Shown: one piece after another, positions 44,981-54,128 of the stretch | Layout: the number at the start of each line of letters is the position of its first letter | Numbering within the stretch: position 1 is the first letter of the stretch | Source: Pontixanthobacter aquaemixtae | Lineage (GTDB): Bacteria; Pseudomonadota; Alphaproteobacteria; Sphingomonadales; Sphingomonadaceae | Direction of reading: 5' to 3' | Length of the DNA stretch: 64,000 nt | Assembly: GCF_009827395.1 (NCBI RefSeq) | Contig: NZ_WTYX01000001.1 | Location: forward strand, 1,555,722 to 1,619,721 | Program-made: the position numbers and the translations under genes | The notes under the pieces: model-generated | What the model was told of the DNA's origin: nothing | What the model saw: only the letters and a program-made list of their open reading frames with translations | The model's database searches: none

Positions 44981-46441
44981 ATGGCGCAAAATCACGATCA
45001 GGATGGCGATCTGATGCTGGCGGACAATCCGGCAGATGACGAAGTGCGCCCCGATGACCGGATCGATGACGAACGGCTGGACGAAGAAAACACGCTGAAA
45101 GCCGATTATGTGCGCGCGGTGCGCGATGCGCTGGAAGAAGGCGACAAGTCGCAGGTCTATGACCTGGTCGAGCCGCTTCACCCCGCCGACATCGCCGACC
45201 TTGTCGAATTGTGCGATGCCGATGAACGGCGCGCGCTGGCCGAGGCGATTACCGATCTGATGTCGAGCGATGTGATCGCCGAACTCAACGATCACGTGCG
45301 CGAAGACATGATGGAAGCGCTGCCCGCAGAGGCGGTTGCATCCATCGCCGAACAGCTGGAAACCGATGACGCGGTCCAGATGATCGAAGATCTCGACGAG
45401 GAAGACCAACAGGCTGTCCTCGCCGAAATGGACGATGATGACCGGGTCGCGATCGAAAGCGCGCTCGCCTATCCGGAAGAAACCGCCGGTCGTCTGATGA
45501 GCCGCGAATTCGTGGCGGTTCCCGAACATATGACCGTGGGCAGCCTGATCGATTTTCTTCGCGATGAAGCCAATTCGGGTGTCGATCTGACCAATGATTT
45601 CTACGAAGTCTTCGTGGTTGACCACAAACATCATCCGGTCGGCACCTGCCAGCTAAGCTGGATCTTGCGGACCCCGCGCCATATCGCGCTGGCCGATGTG
45701 ATGAAGCGCGACCAGACGCTGATCCCCGACATGATCGATCAGGAAGAAGTCGCGCTGATGTTCCAGAAATACGCGCTGATTTCGGCGGCGGTGGTCGATG
45801 AAAACGGCCGGCTGGTCGGGCAAATGACCGTCGATGACGTGGTCCACATCATTTCCGAAGAGGCAAGCGAAGACGCGCTGCTGATGTCGGGTGCGGGTGA
45901 TGGCGACATTAACGAGCCAATTCGCGAAGCCTATGAAGCGCGCGTGCTGTGGCTGATCGCCAATCTCGGCACCGCGCTCGTCGCCAGTGTGATCATCTGG
46001 TATTTCGGCGCGGCTATTGAAAAGCTGGTTGCGCTGGCGGTGCTGATGCCGATTGTCGCCAGCATCGGCGGCAATGCGGGCACGCAGACGATGGCGGTGT
46101 CAATCCGCGCAATTGCGATGAACCAGCTGACCGAGGCGAATACCGGCCGCATCCTGTGGCGCGAAATGCGCGTGGCCTTGCTCAACGGGGCGACCATTGC
46201 GACATTGATCGGGGCCGCTACAGCGGTTCTGTTCACCCCCATGCTCGGCGCAGTGATTGCGGTGGCGATGATCATCAACATTGTTGTGGCCGGCCTTGCC
46301 GGTGTGCTGGTGCCGGTGATGTTCGAACGGCTGAAACAGGACCCTGCGGTGGCCAGTTCGGTGTTTGTCACGATGATCACCGATTCGATGGGCTTCTTCG
46401 CCTTCCTCGGCCTCGCGGTGGCAGCAGGACTGGCCGCGTAA
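44981..46441 (+). CDS. mgtE: magnesium transporter MgtE
   Basis: 486 residues. N-terminal superhelical MgtE_N domain (LVEPLHPADIADLVELCDADERR), two CBS domains (about 165-290; RLMSREFVAVPEHMTVGSLIDF and MTVDDVVHIISEEAS), and five C-terminal membrane helices with VLMPIVASIGGNAGTQTMAVSIRAI, the pore-forming MgtE signature. It is a Mg2+-gated channel. No magnesium riboswitch is seen in the 125 nt upstream. Confidence 0.95.
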   Translation: MAQNHDQDGDLMLADNPADDEVRPDDRIDDERLDEENTLKADYVRAVRDALEEGDKSQVYDLVEPLHPADIADLVELCDADERRALAEAITDLMSSDVIAELNDHVREDMMEALPAEAVASIAEQLETDDAVQMIEDLDEEDQQAVLAEMDDDDRVAIESALAYPEETAGRLMSREFVAVPEHMTVGSLIDFLRDEANSGVDLTNDFYEVFVVDHKHHPVGTCQLSWILRTPRHIALADVMKRDQTLIPDMIDQEEVALMFQKYALISAAVVDENGRLVGQMTVDDVVHIISEEASEDALLMSGAGDGDINEPIREAYEARVLWLIANLGTALVASVIIWYFGAAIEKLVALAVLMPIVASIGGNAGTQTMAVSIRAIAMNQLTEANTGRILWREMRVALLNGATIATLIGAATAVLFTPMLGAVIAVAMIINIVVAGLAGVLVPVMFERLKQDPAVASSVFVTMITDSMGFFAFLGLAVAAGLAA

Positions 46442-46459
46442 GCAAGGGAGAGCGACAAA

Positions 46460-46771
46460 GTGGCAGCGCACGAAGCCTCGATGAATTTCGACATGGAGCA
46501 TGTCCGGCCGTTTCTCGAACAGCTCAATGCCAAGCTCTCGCTGGGTTTGGCAATCGACCATCTGGTAAGCCGGATCGAAGCGACCGAGCACGATTCCGCC
46601 TATGGCTGCGATCTGACCGTCCGCTTTCAAGGGCAGGACGAGAATTTGAAATTCTCTGCCTATATCGACGATATCGATGCGCCCGATCTCTATTTCATTG
46701 TTTACAATCCAGACCTTGCCACGGCCATCGACGCCGAGATGGAAGCATTTTGCGAAGCAAACGGATCGTGA
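46460..46771 (+). CDS. small conserved hypothetical protein
   Basis: 103 residues from GTG 46460. Acidic, mixed helix/strand, with FSAYIDDIDAPDLYFIVYNPDLATAI near the C-terminus. Not recognised. It is 18 nt after mgtE and 15 nt before the DUF1489 gene, so the three are probably cotranscribed. Confidence 0.6.
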   Translation: MAAHEASMNFDMEHVRPFLEQLNAKLSLGLAIDHLVSRIEATEHDSAYGCDLTVRFQGQDENLKFSAYIDDIDAPDLYFIVYNPDLATAIDAEMEAFCEANGS

Positions 46772-46786
46772 GGGTTTAACCGCAAG

Positions 46787-47179
46787 ATGCCCCTCCACAT
46801 GACCAAAATCGCATTCGGCGCGAAAAGCTGGGATGATCTGGCCAGCTGGTTTGTCGAGCGTGACGAATTTCTGATGACCACCCGCTATCTGCCCAAACGG
46901 CATGAAGAAATGGTCGGCGGATCACTCTATTGGATACTCAACCACGCGCTGGTCGCGCGTTCGCCCATTCTTGGCTTTCTCCGCGCGAAAGACGGGCGTT
47001 GGCATATCCAGCTCGATCCGGTGCTGATCCCTGTCGAAGCGCGCCCCAAACGCGCGCATCAGGGCTGGCGCTATCTGAGCGATGAAGACGCCCCGCGCGA
47101 TCTCGACGAGAACGAGCGTGTGGACGATGTGATGCCCGGCAAGATGATGGGCAAATTGCAGCGGTTGGGCCTGATCTAA
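46787..47179 (+). CDS. DUF1489 family protein
   Basis: 130 residues. LHMTKIAFGAKSWDDLASWF, LYWILNHALVARSPILGF and HQGWRYLSDEDAPRDL are the DUF1489 hallmarks. The family is widespread in alphaproteobacteria without an assigned function. Third gene of the mgtE run. Confidence 0.85.
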   Translation: MPLHMTKIAFGAKSWDDLASWFVERDEFLMTTRYLPKRHEEMVGGSLYWILNHALVARSPILGFLRAKDGRWHIQLDPVLIPVEARPKRAHQGWRYLSDEDAPRDLDENERVDDVMPGKMMGKLQRLGLI

Positions 47180-47468
47180 CGCGCCCTTCACCGCCCCCAG
47201 CCCCGACAAATTCCTGTTGCAAAAGAACGGTTCGCCGCAGCTCATGCTCGAATGAACCGCGGAATGGCCCTTGGCGGCCCATGCGTTCATCGCAGCGACA
47301 GGGTGGAACCAACAGGCAGCGGCATCGGAATTTTACATTTGTGCGCACCCGCAGAAATGCAAGCTTCCGCAATGGACGGATTTTGAATGCCAGGGAGTGA
47401 ATGCGGCAGGATCGGATCAATGGCCGCGTAAACGCATCCCGGGCAAAGTTTATTCAAGGAATCGCCCA

Positions 47469-48386
47469 ATGAGAATTACCCCAACCCAGCCCAAACTTCT
47501 GCTGTTGTCCGCCGCGCTTGCCATGCCTCTGGCGGGTGCTGCATCGGCGCAGGAACTTGTTTCCTATCAACCCGACTCCGCGATGGCAGACGCCCAATTG
47601 GTGGTCACCGGCCTACCTCCCGCAGATCTTTCAGGAATGGATCAGGGCCCCGATGTGGACGGATTTATCTCCGCGCGTCGCGGTGAAAAATTACAGATCA
47701 CGACGGTCGATGGATCAAACACTTCGATTTTGATCAGCGAAGGCACCACAATCAAATCCACAGGTGGCTTCCTAGGCCTCAGCCGCAACCGGCTTGAATC
47801 CGATGCGCTGCTCAACGGCCTGCCGGTTTCGATCGAAACGGTGCAGTGGGGCGGCAATCTGGTCGCCAGCGAAGTGGAATTGAAAAGCAAGGATCTCAAA
47901 ACCGCTTCGATGATCCGCAACGGCACCGAACAACGCTTTGGCGAACAGGGCGCGGCGATCAGCCAGAATGCGGCAGCCACCGAAGCACTGCGCGGGCGTT
48001 TCGGCGATATTGACCAGTACAATGTCAAAGGCACGACCAATGTCTATTTTGACACCGGCAAGCACAGCCTTTCTGCCCGGGCGCGCAACGAGCTTTGCTC
48101 TGCAGCGGCGCAGGCTGGCAGCATGGACAACGCGCTGCTGCTGGTGGTCGGGTATACCGATTCAACCGGCAGCTACGAGGTCAACCAAGCGCTGAGCGAG
48201 CGCCGCGCCGGGCGCGTGGTAAATTATCTGCAGCAGCAATGCGGTTGGAAACCCTACCGGATGCTGACCCCGACGGGCATGGCCGAAGCCGACCCGGCGG
48301 CGAGCAATGCCACCGCAGCGGGCAAGGCACAGAACCGCCGCGTGGCGGTCAACATTCTGGTCAGCAAAAGCGTTGACGGATACTAA
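47469..48386 (+). CDS. exported protein with C-terminal OmpA peptidoglycan-binding domain
   Basis: 305 residues from ATG 47469. Signal peptide to AGAASAQ (cleavage near residue 27), a beta-rich middle region (residues 50-175), and an OmpA-like domain from about 185 (NVYFDTGKHSLSARARNELC, VVGYTDSTGSYEVNQALSERRAGRVVNYL, GKAQNRRVAVNI). The Asp and Arg that bind diaminopimelate are in place (GYTD, NRR). The N-terminus lacks the OmpA barrel. The 289 nt upstream (47180-47468) shows no gene. Confidence 0.85.
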   Translation: MRITPTQPKLLLLSAALAMPLAGAASAQELVSYQPDSAMADAQLVVTGLPPADLSGMDQGPDVDGFISARRGEKLQITTVDGSNTSILISEGTTIKSTGGFLGLSRNRLESDALLNGLPVSIETVQWGGNLVASEVELKSKDLKTASMIRNGTEQRFGEQGAAISQNAAATEALRGRFGDIDQYNVKGTTNVYFDTGKHSLSARARNELCSAAAQAGSMDNALLLVVGYTDSTGSYEVNQALSERRAGRVVNYLQQQCGWKPYRMLTPTGMAEADPAASNATAAGKAQNRRVAVNILVSKSVDGY

Positions 48387-48403
48387 GCCGGACTAACCGG
48401 ATG

Positions 48404-48442
48404 GTGACGCGCGCATAACTGCAACGATCATGCGCGCGTCAC
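48404..48442. terminator. perfect 13 bp hairpin between convergent genes
   Basis: GTGACGCGCGCAT (48404-48416) and ATGCGCGCGTCAC (48430-48442) are exact inverted complements around a 13 nt loop, 18 nt after the OmpA-domain stop. No T-run follows, so a rho-assisted or bidirectional terminator is likely. Confidence 0.55.
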
Positions 48443-48447
48443 ATTCA

Positions 48448-48508
48448 TCACCACCCTTACAGCGAGGCGATTGCGGGCACATAACGGTCCGCAATCGCAT
48501 GGTGGTGA
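48448..48508. other. nested hairpin downstream of the orphan secreted-protein gene
   Basis: Outer arms TCACCACC/GGTGGTGA (48448-48455, 48501-48508) and inner perfect arms GCGATTGCGG/CCGCAATCGC (48467-48476, 48489-48498). Together with the hairpin at 48404 it forms a double barrier between convergent transcripts. Confidence 0.5.
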
Positions 48509-48577
48509 CGCCTGACCTTACTCGCACCTAGGTAGTGGCGATCGCTTGCGGCCGACGCGCAACACGGCCCGTTGTCC

Positions 48578-49669
48578 TTACCGGCTTGTCGCGGTCGCCC
48601 ATTCATGCGCATCGGCAAGACTGCTGATCTGAAACAGCCCCTTTCGGGATTGCCCGACCGATAGCGGTGATCGGCGGTCGATATGGCCATCGGGCCGTAC
48701 AATCTTCAATTCGTATGGTTTGTCCGTGCTCAACAAAATTTTTGTCTGGCTGGGCGACAAGGCCCACACACCCGGCGCGGTTCGGGTGAAGCGAAGATCG
48801 GATGAAGGTTCCACGCCCCATACCATTCGACCAAGAGAGCCAGGCTCAGGATCACTCCTCACGACCTCCGCTACGACACTTGTGATCGCTGCTCTTGAAC
48901 CCAATTTGACCGTGTGAAACTCTAAACCGCCCCCCTTACGCATTTTCATAACAAAGCTTGTTCCTGCGCGGGTCCTGTATTTGGTACTTTGTACGATATA
49001 TCCCGAATTCTGGCCAAGCCGCAGCCCCTTCGCGGCGGTGAAATCCCGAATATCCTTCACCAATGGCTGACCAATTACGGCCAGCATTTTGTAGGAACGA
49101 CGCAGATCGTAGATGCTAGTGTTTCTGGTCAGCTCGCTGCTGCAGCGCTGGGGATCTTGCGGATCAACAAGGGGCGCAACCAGCTTTTCGACAGATTGGC
49201 GAATTGCGTTCAATTCGGCAGATCTATCCGCTTCGGGAATTTGACGTTTTATGGCCTGCTCCAATCGTGTCGCAGGAACTGGGCCATCCTTCCAACAAGA
49301 AGCCGGGAAGAACGACAATTGGATCAACTTATTGTCGCCAGAGCCGTTGATGTTCGAAAAAGTGCCTTCATAGTCCTTGCGAATTTTCGCGCAGCCCAGA
49401 CGATCAACGTCATCTGCTGCGGAGGCAATCCTATTCTTGATTTCGTCGTTGTACCGGAAGCGTCCAAAAATATTGTAGAGATAGTTTCTGCCCTCAAGCG
49501 TCAGGCCGCCGCACTTCTCATTGTATTCGTGAATGGCTGCCGCGCTGTGAATTCTGTTCACCTGCTCTTGCTGCGCGGTTTCTTGATCAGAGCCGCCTGC
49601 CGGCTGTGCGTGCGCGGCCCCGCCGGCAAGCAGGAGCATAGCAACGAACGGGATCAGAGCAGCACGCAT
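48578..49669 (-). CDS. orphan secreted protein of lower GC content
   Basis: 363 residues from ATG 49669, preceded by AAGGA. Signal peptide ALIPFVAMLLLAGGAAHAQ. The mature part has Cys pairs (EKCGGLTLEGRNYLYN ... LGCAKIRKD; PASCWKDG ... RCSSEL), so disulfides are likely, and a C-terminal beta-rich part. I do not recognise it. Sampled stretches are near 52% G+C, clearly below the neighbours, and codon choice is less biased, which suggests acquisition by transfer. It is isolated between convergent hairpins and the DsbA gene. Confidence 0.65.
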   Translation of the reverse strand: MRAALIPFVAMLLLAGGAAHAQPAGGSDQETAQQEQVNRIHSAAAIHEYNEKCGGLTLEGRNYLYNIFGRFRYNDEIKNRIASAADDVDRLGCAKIRKDYEGTFSNINGSGDNKLIQLSFFPASCWKDGPVPATRLEQAIKRQIPEADRSAELNAIRQSVEKLVAPLVDPQDPQRCSSELTRNTSIYDLRRSYKMLAVIGQPLVKDIRDFTAAKGLRLGQNSGYIVQSTKYRTRAGTSFVMKMRKGGGLEFHTVKLGSRAAITSVVAEVVRSDPEPGSLGRMVWGVEPSSDLRFTRTAPGVWALSPSQTKILLSTDKPYELKIVRPDGHIDRRSPLSVGQSRKGLFQISSLADAHEWATATSR

Positions 49670-49774
49670 GGATTTTCCTTTTTGCATTGTTTTGCCAATG
49701 GTTTAGCTGCGCGGCTCTGCCAGTCAAACGGGTTTGATAGGAAAATTTTTCGCGCCGCTATGCGGAACGCGGCA

Positions 49775-50485
49775 TCATTGCGGAAACTTCTCCGCCACCC
49801 GGCGTAGCGCGTTGACATAGACTTCGGGCACTTGCGCACCGGGGATCATCATCTTGCCATCGACAATCATCGCCGGAACACCGGTGATATTGAGATCAAA
49901 TGCCTGCGCCTGTTCGGCGCGGACATGCTGCGCCATGCGCGGATCATCGAGCGAGGCCTCGGCGGCGTTTCGATCCAGCCCCGTTTCCTCCACTACATCG
50001 AGCAGCACATCGCGCTGCCCGATATTGCGGCGCCGGTTAAAATGCGCCTCGAACAGAGCGAGCTTCAGCTTGGTCTGCTGCGCCGGACCTACCGCCGCAA
50101 GCGCCCAGCTGAGCACTTTATGCGCATCGAATGTGTTCCACATCATCGCCGGAGGGGCCTCGCCCTCATCTCCTTGGGCTGCTTCGTAATCGAGCGACAC
50201 TCCGGCTTGTTCGGCCACTTCGCGCATCTGGTTCTGGATGCCTTTGGTTTCCTCGGCAGAGCGGCGATATTTGCGCGCGATATGTTCGGAGCGTTCCTCG
50301 CCCTCCGCCGCCATGTCAGGATTGAGTTCGAACGGCCGCCAGCGGATCTCCGCTTCGATCTCGCCTGCAAGTTCGGCGAGCCCTTTCTGCAATTGCCCAT
50401 ATCCGATGATGCACCACGGGCACATGACATCCGAATAGATGTCGATCGTCATTTTGCGGAGTGCGCCAGCGGTTTCTTGGGGCAT
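49775..50485 (-). CDS. FrnE-like DsbA family oxidoreductase (cytoplasmic)
   Basis: 236 residues from ATG 50485. MTIDIYSDVMCPWCIIGYGQLQ holds the CPWC active site and no signal peptide; ITGVPAMIVDGKMMIPGAQ holds the cis-Pro loop. The FrnE group acts as a cytosolic disulfide isomerase, in some species under oxidative stress. The start overlaps the nudC stop (TAATG), implying coupling with NudC and the serine hydrolase upstream. Confidence 0.9.
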   Translation of the reverse strand: MPQETAGALRKMTIDIYSDVMCPWCIIGYGQLQKGLAELAGEIEAEIRWRPFELNPDMAAEGEERSEHIARKYRRSAEETKGIQNQMREVAEQAGVSLDYEAAQGDEGEAPPAMMWNTFDAHKVLSWALAAVGPAQQTKLKLALFEAHFNRRRNIGQRDVLLDVVEETGLDRNAAEASLDDPRMAQHVRAEQAQAFDLNITGVPAMIVDGKMMIPGAQVPEVYVNALRRVAEKFPQ

Positions 50486-51354
50486 TATGCGTGCTTCTCC
50501 AGCCACCAATTGAGCAGATGATGCGCGATGGCCTGTTTGGGCGGCGTGTTCATCGGGGCATCGGCATCGCCGTTCATCGAAGCGGCGACTTCATCGCGGG
50601 TGAACCAGCGGGCATCGGCAAGTTCGGTGGTGTCGAGCGTGATTTCATCATTTTCCGCGATGGCATAGCACCCCATCATCAATTGTGAGGGGAACGGCCA
50701 AGGCTGGCTGGCAATATAGCCCACTTCCTTGGCGACAATGCCCGATTCCTCCAACACTTCGCGCGCCACCGCTTCTTCGATGCTTTCACCCGGCTCGACA
50801 AAGCCTGCCAGCGCGGAATAGGCACGCTCCGGCCATCCCAGACCGCGGCCCAGCAGCAATCTGCCCTCATGCTCCACCAGCATGATCGTTACCGGATCGG
50901 TGCGCGGAAAATGTTCGGTCGAACAACTTGTGCAGGTCCGCTGCCAGCCGCCCTTGGCAATTTTGGTTGCACCGCCGCACGCCGCGCAGAAGCGGTGCCG
51001 CGCATGCCAATCGACAATGCTCCGCGCGCCGCCATAAAGCGCAAGGTCATCCGCCCTGAGCGTCGCCATCAGCGACCAAAGCTGCGGATTGGCCATGCGC
51101 GGGCTGGAATCGCCCTCTGGCGGGACCGCGGCAAAACAGGCCTTCCCCTCATCCAGCCCGAGAAACACCAGTTCCGCATCCTCGGCTGCATCGGCCAGCG
51201 TGCCCCAGGCGAGCGAGCCGGCATCGTCCATCTCGGGCATCAGGCCGCTCAATTTGAGCAACCGCGCCTTCCAGTTCATCAACCCGGCAAGTTCATCCGG
51301 ATTGGCGCGGATATTGTCAGCGCGGTCAAGCCGCGATCCGGTAAATGCGAGCAT
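50485..51354 (-). CDS. nudC: NAD(+) diphosphatase / RNA deNADding Nudix hydrolase
   Basis: 289 residues. Zinc ribbon FCAACGGATKIAKGGWQRTCTSCSTEHFPRTDP followed by the Nudix box GFVEPGESIEEAVAREVLEESGI, and the NudC-specific SQPWPFPSQLMMG. It cleaves NAD and NADH and removes NAD caps from RNA. It lies between the serine hydrolase gene (6 nt gap) and the FrnE-like gene (overlap). Together with nadE at 20752 it bears on NAD turnover. Confidence 0.93.
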   Translation of the reverse strand: MLAFTGSRLDRADNIRANPDELAGLMNWKARLLKLSGLMPEMDDAGSLAWGTLADAAEDAELVFLGLDEGKACFAAVPPEGDSSPRMANPQLWSLMATLRADDLALYGGARSIVDWHARHRFCAACGGATKIAKGGWQRTCTSCSTEHFPRTDPVTIMLVEHEGRLLLGRGLGWPERAYSALAGFVEPGESIEEAVAREVLEESGIVAKEVGYIASQPWPFPSQLMMGCYAIAENDEITLDTTELADARWFTRDEVAASMNGDADAPMNTPPKQAIAHHLLNWWLEKHA

Positions 51355-51360
51355 GACGGT

Positions 51361-52746
51361 TTACGAGTTGTTGGCTTCGGCCGGCTGTGCAGCACCGTCG
51401 GCTGGATCGACGGCCTCGGCGGCCTCAGCAGCGGCGGCATCACTCTGCATCTTCGCCAGATCCTGCAACACCCATCTGGGGAAGTCTTGCTGGATGGGAT
51501 AAGCGTTGGAAGGCATATATTGGGTGAACATCGCCGCACGCAGCCCGCTTTCCATATCGGCAAAGGCAGCCGTACCAGCCGCGCCGCCCCAACCGAATGC
51601 GGTTCCGGTGACACGCCCGCCAGCGCCGAATCTCTGCCCCTCTACCCAGGTGCCGGTAACATCGGCCGTGCTTGGCAGAATATCGCTGGTGGCGATTTCG
51701 ACCGTGCTCGCTTCCATCACGCGCGTCCCGTCAATCTCGCCCTTGCCGACCAGCATCCGCAGGAATCGGTCATAATCGCTGGGGCTGCTGACCAGCCCTG
51801 CACCGCCGAAGGGGAATGCCGGATCATCGAGATAGATCGAACCCGCCGCCGGATCGATCGGCAATGGTATGCCGTTGAAAATGGCGTAATTGGTGGTGAA
51901 GCGACTGACTTCGCTTGCAGGGACTTTGAACCATGTGCTGTCCATCCCGCAAGGCTGGAACAGCCGCTGCGACAGAAACGCATCGAAAGACATTCCCGAC
52001 ACAACTTCGATCACCCGGCCCAGAAGGTCGAGGCCGACCGAATAGCTCCATTTGGTCCCCGGCTGATAGACCAGCGGGAGCTTTGCCAGTTCGTCGGCAA
52101 ATTTTTCCAGGCTTTCGGCTGGCTCCGCGCGGCCAATTCCGGGGATCGGTATCCGGCTGACCTGGCCGGGGCTGACGCCGTTGCTTTCATAGGCCTGTTT
52201 GATCGGGCCGGTCTGGACAATGCCGTATCCCAGACCCGCCGTATGAGTCAGCAATTGGCGGATTGTGATGGGGCCATTTGCCGGTTCCAGATTGTCCTCT
52301 GTAATCGCGCCATCATATTCCTTCTGCACTTGCATATTGGCGAAAGCGGGAAGGATTTCCGCCAGCGGCGTGTCGAGCGTGAGCTCGCCATCTTCGACCA
52401 GCATCATCGTGGCAATGCCGGTAATCGGCTTCGTCATAGAATAGATGCGATAAAGCGAGTCGGCATTTGCAGGGGTCAATCCGTCAATCTGCAAAGTTCC
52501 CTGACTGATAAGTTCAAAGGGATCCTGCCCCCACCCCAAAGCGGCAACCATATTGGCGACTTTGCCCCCGCCGACATATTCACTGATCTTGCCGCGGATG
52601 ATCGGCCATGTGGTGCTGTCCACCTGCGCGAAAGCGGCGGTTCCCATCGGGAAACCCGCAAGCGCCGAACCCACACCCAGCATCGCGCCGCCACGCAGCA
52701 GCGATCGACGCGACAGCTGATCTGCTTCAAACATACCGTAAGCCAT
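51361..52746 (-). CDS. Tat-exported serine hydrolase, beta-lactamase class C / esterase family
   Basis: 461 residues. The N-terminus QLSRRSLLRGGAMLGVGSALAGFPMG is a twin-arginine signal. SxxK nucleophile in YRIYSMTKPITGIATMML; the second motif Tyr is in KWSYSVGLDLLGRVIEVV; RFGAGGRVTGTAFGWGGAAGT is near the third. The family includes esterases and D-aminopeptidases more often than real beta-lactamases, so resistance is not implied. The tail is Ala/Glu-rich. First gene of the run to nudC. Confidence 0.88.
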   Translation of the reverse strand: MAYGMFEADQLSRRSLLRGGAMLGVGSALAGFPMGTAAFAQVDSTTWPIIRGKISEYVGGGKVANMVAALGWGQDPFELISQGTLQIDGLTPANADSLYRIYSMTKPITGIATMMLVEDGELTLDTPLAEILPAFANMQVQKEYDGAITEDNLEPANGPITIRQLLTHTAGLGYGIVQTGPIKQAYESNGVSPGQVSRIPIPGIGRAEPAESLEKFADELAKLPLVYQPGTKWSYSVGLDLLGRVIEVVSGMSFDAFLSQRLFQPCGMDSTWFKVPASEVSRFTTNYAIFNGIPLPIDPAAGSIYLDDPAFPFGGAGLVSSPSDYDRFLRMLVGKGEIDGTRVMEASTVEIATSDILPSTADVTGTWVEGQRFGAGGRVTGTAFGWGGAAGTAAFADMESGLRAAMFTQYMPSNAYPIQQDFPRWVLQDLAKMQSDAAAAEAAEAVDPADGAAQPAEANNS

Positions 52747-52858
52747 AGACAGGTCCTCTTTTGAAATTTGATTGCCCTATTGGGGGAAGCAGACTGAACG
52801 GTCAATTACAGGACAGCTCGCTCTTGAAACCGCTCGGTGTCATACCTATGTAATACAC

Positions 52859-53080
52859 ATGCTGAATATACTCTCTTACCTCCTCGGTATCATCTCGCTC
52901 ATCGTGGTCATTCCGGCGACCATCCCATTGCTTGGCTGGGCAAACTGGCTGGCACTGCCGGTGATCGTGATCGGCGTGGTTCTTGGCGCCTTGTCATCGC
53001 GCGATGGAGGCAGGAATTTCTGCCTGATTGTCGGCCTGATTGCGGTCGTGCGCCTTAGTCTGGGCGGCGGGATACTCTAA
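52859..53080 (+). CDS. small two-to-three helix membrane protein
   Basis: 73 residues from ATG 52859. Hydrophobic segments at about 2-22, 26-46 and 55-70 with SSRDGGRN between the last two. Not recognised. It is divergent from the serine hydrolase gene and its stop overlaps the mutY stop by 4 nt. Confidence 0.6.
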   Translation: MLNILSYLLGIISLIVVIPATIPLLGWANWLALPVIVIGVVLGALSSRDGGRNFCLIVGLIAVVRLSLGGGIL

Positions 53081-54102
53081 TCCTGCGCGGCTGCCAGACT
53101 GGCGGCTTTGGCAAACAGGGTCGGTAAGCCGGCGCTTTCCAGATCATCGATGGGCCACCATTCGCCCGCTTGCTCGCCGGGTGAATGGTCACTGTCCAGT
53201 TTCACCACCGCCATTTCCAGCGAGAAATGGGTAAAGCTGTGGCGCACGATGCCCAGAGTTTCGCCTTCCCCCGCGAGCGGCGCCGTTCCACTGCCATCGG
53301 CACCAGCGCGCCAGCCGTCATCGGGAAAGGCGCGCATCCCGCCCAGCATGCCCTTATCGGCCCTTCTTACCAGCCAGACTTTGCCGCCTTGCGCGATCCA
53401 ATAGGCGGTGCCTTGCCTCACCGGCTTGGCCTTCTTCGCGGCTTTGATCGGGAAGCGGGCGGGGTCAGCAGAAGCATAGCCCTGACAATCCGCCGCTAGC
53501 GGACACAAGGCGCAATCGGGATCGCGCGCGGCACAGATGCCTGCGCCCAGATCCATCATCGCCTGCGCAAAGTCACCCGCGCGATCATCGGGAGTGATAG
53601 CGCCAGCTTTTTCGCGGATTGTCTTTCGCGACGCGGGCAATGGCTGCGCGATTGCAAACAGCCGCGACACCACCCGCTCTACATTGGCATCGACCACAAC
53701 CGCGCGCTGTCCGAAGGCAATCGCGGCAATCGCGGCGGCGGTATAGGCCCCCACACCGGGCAGTTTCACAAGCTCCACTTCGGTTTCGGGAAAACCGCCC
53801 ATCCGGGCCGCTGCGCGCGCGCATTTCACCAGATTGCGCGCCCGCGAATAATATCCCAGCCCCGCCCACGCAGCCATCACATCTTCCTCCGGCGCTTGCG
53901 CAAGCGCTTCCACCGAAGGCCAGCGTTCGGTGAATTTGGCGAAATAGGGCTTTACCGCGGCAACGGTGGTCTGCTGCAGCATCACTTCGGACAGCCACAC
54001 ACGATAGGGATCGGTCAGGGGCGACCCGGGCCGCGCGCGCCAGGGCAGACTGCGCGCATGCACATCGTACCATGCGAGCAGTTTGTCGCTGATTGTTTCC
54101 AT
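53077..54102 (-). CDS. mutY: A/G-specific adenine glycosylase
   Basis: 341 residues from ATG 54102. HhH-GPD glycosylase with SEVMLQQTTVAAVKPYF (catalytic Glu), KLPGVGAYTAAAIAAIAFGQRAVVVDANVERV (hairpin and Asp), the iron-sulfur loop CAARDPDCALCPLAADC, and a C-terminal MutT-like domain for 8-oxoG recognition. It removes A opposite 8-oxoG. Divergent from dciA, with 26 nt between start codons. The frame extends to 54279 but overlaps dciA. Confidence 0.94.
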   Translation of the reverse strand: METISDKLLAWYDVHARSLPWRARPGSPLTDPYRVWLSEVMLQQTTVAAVKPYFAKFTERWPSVEALAQAPEEDVMAAWAGLGYYSRARNLVKCARAAARMGGFPETEVELVKLPGVGAYTAAAIAAIAFGQRAVVVDANVERVVSRLFAIAQPLPASRKTIREKAGAITPDDRAGDFAQAMMDLGAGICAARDPDCALCPLAADCQGYASADPARFPIKAAKKAKPVRQGTAYWIAQGGKVWLVRRADKGMLGGMRAFPDDGWRAGADGSGTAPLAGEGETLGIVRHSFTHFSLEMAVVKLDSDHSPGEQAGEWWPIDDLESAGLPTLFAKAASLAAAQD

Positions 54103-54128
54103 ACTGGCGGTCACGCCGCGCCTATGGC

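Noticed and set aside
51361-52746. Antibiotic resistance beta-lactamase
   Set aside because: SxxK serine hydrolases with Tat signals of this kind are usually esterases or peptidases; no specific class C motif set was found.
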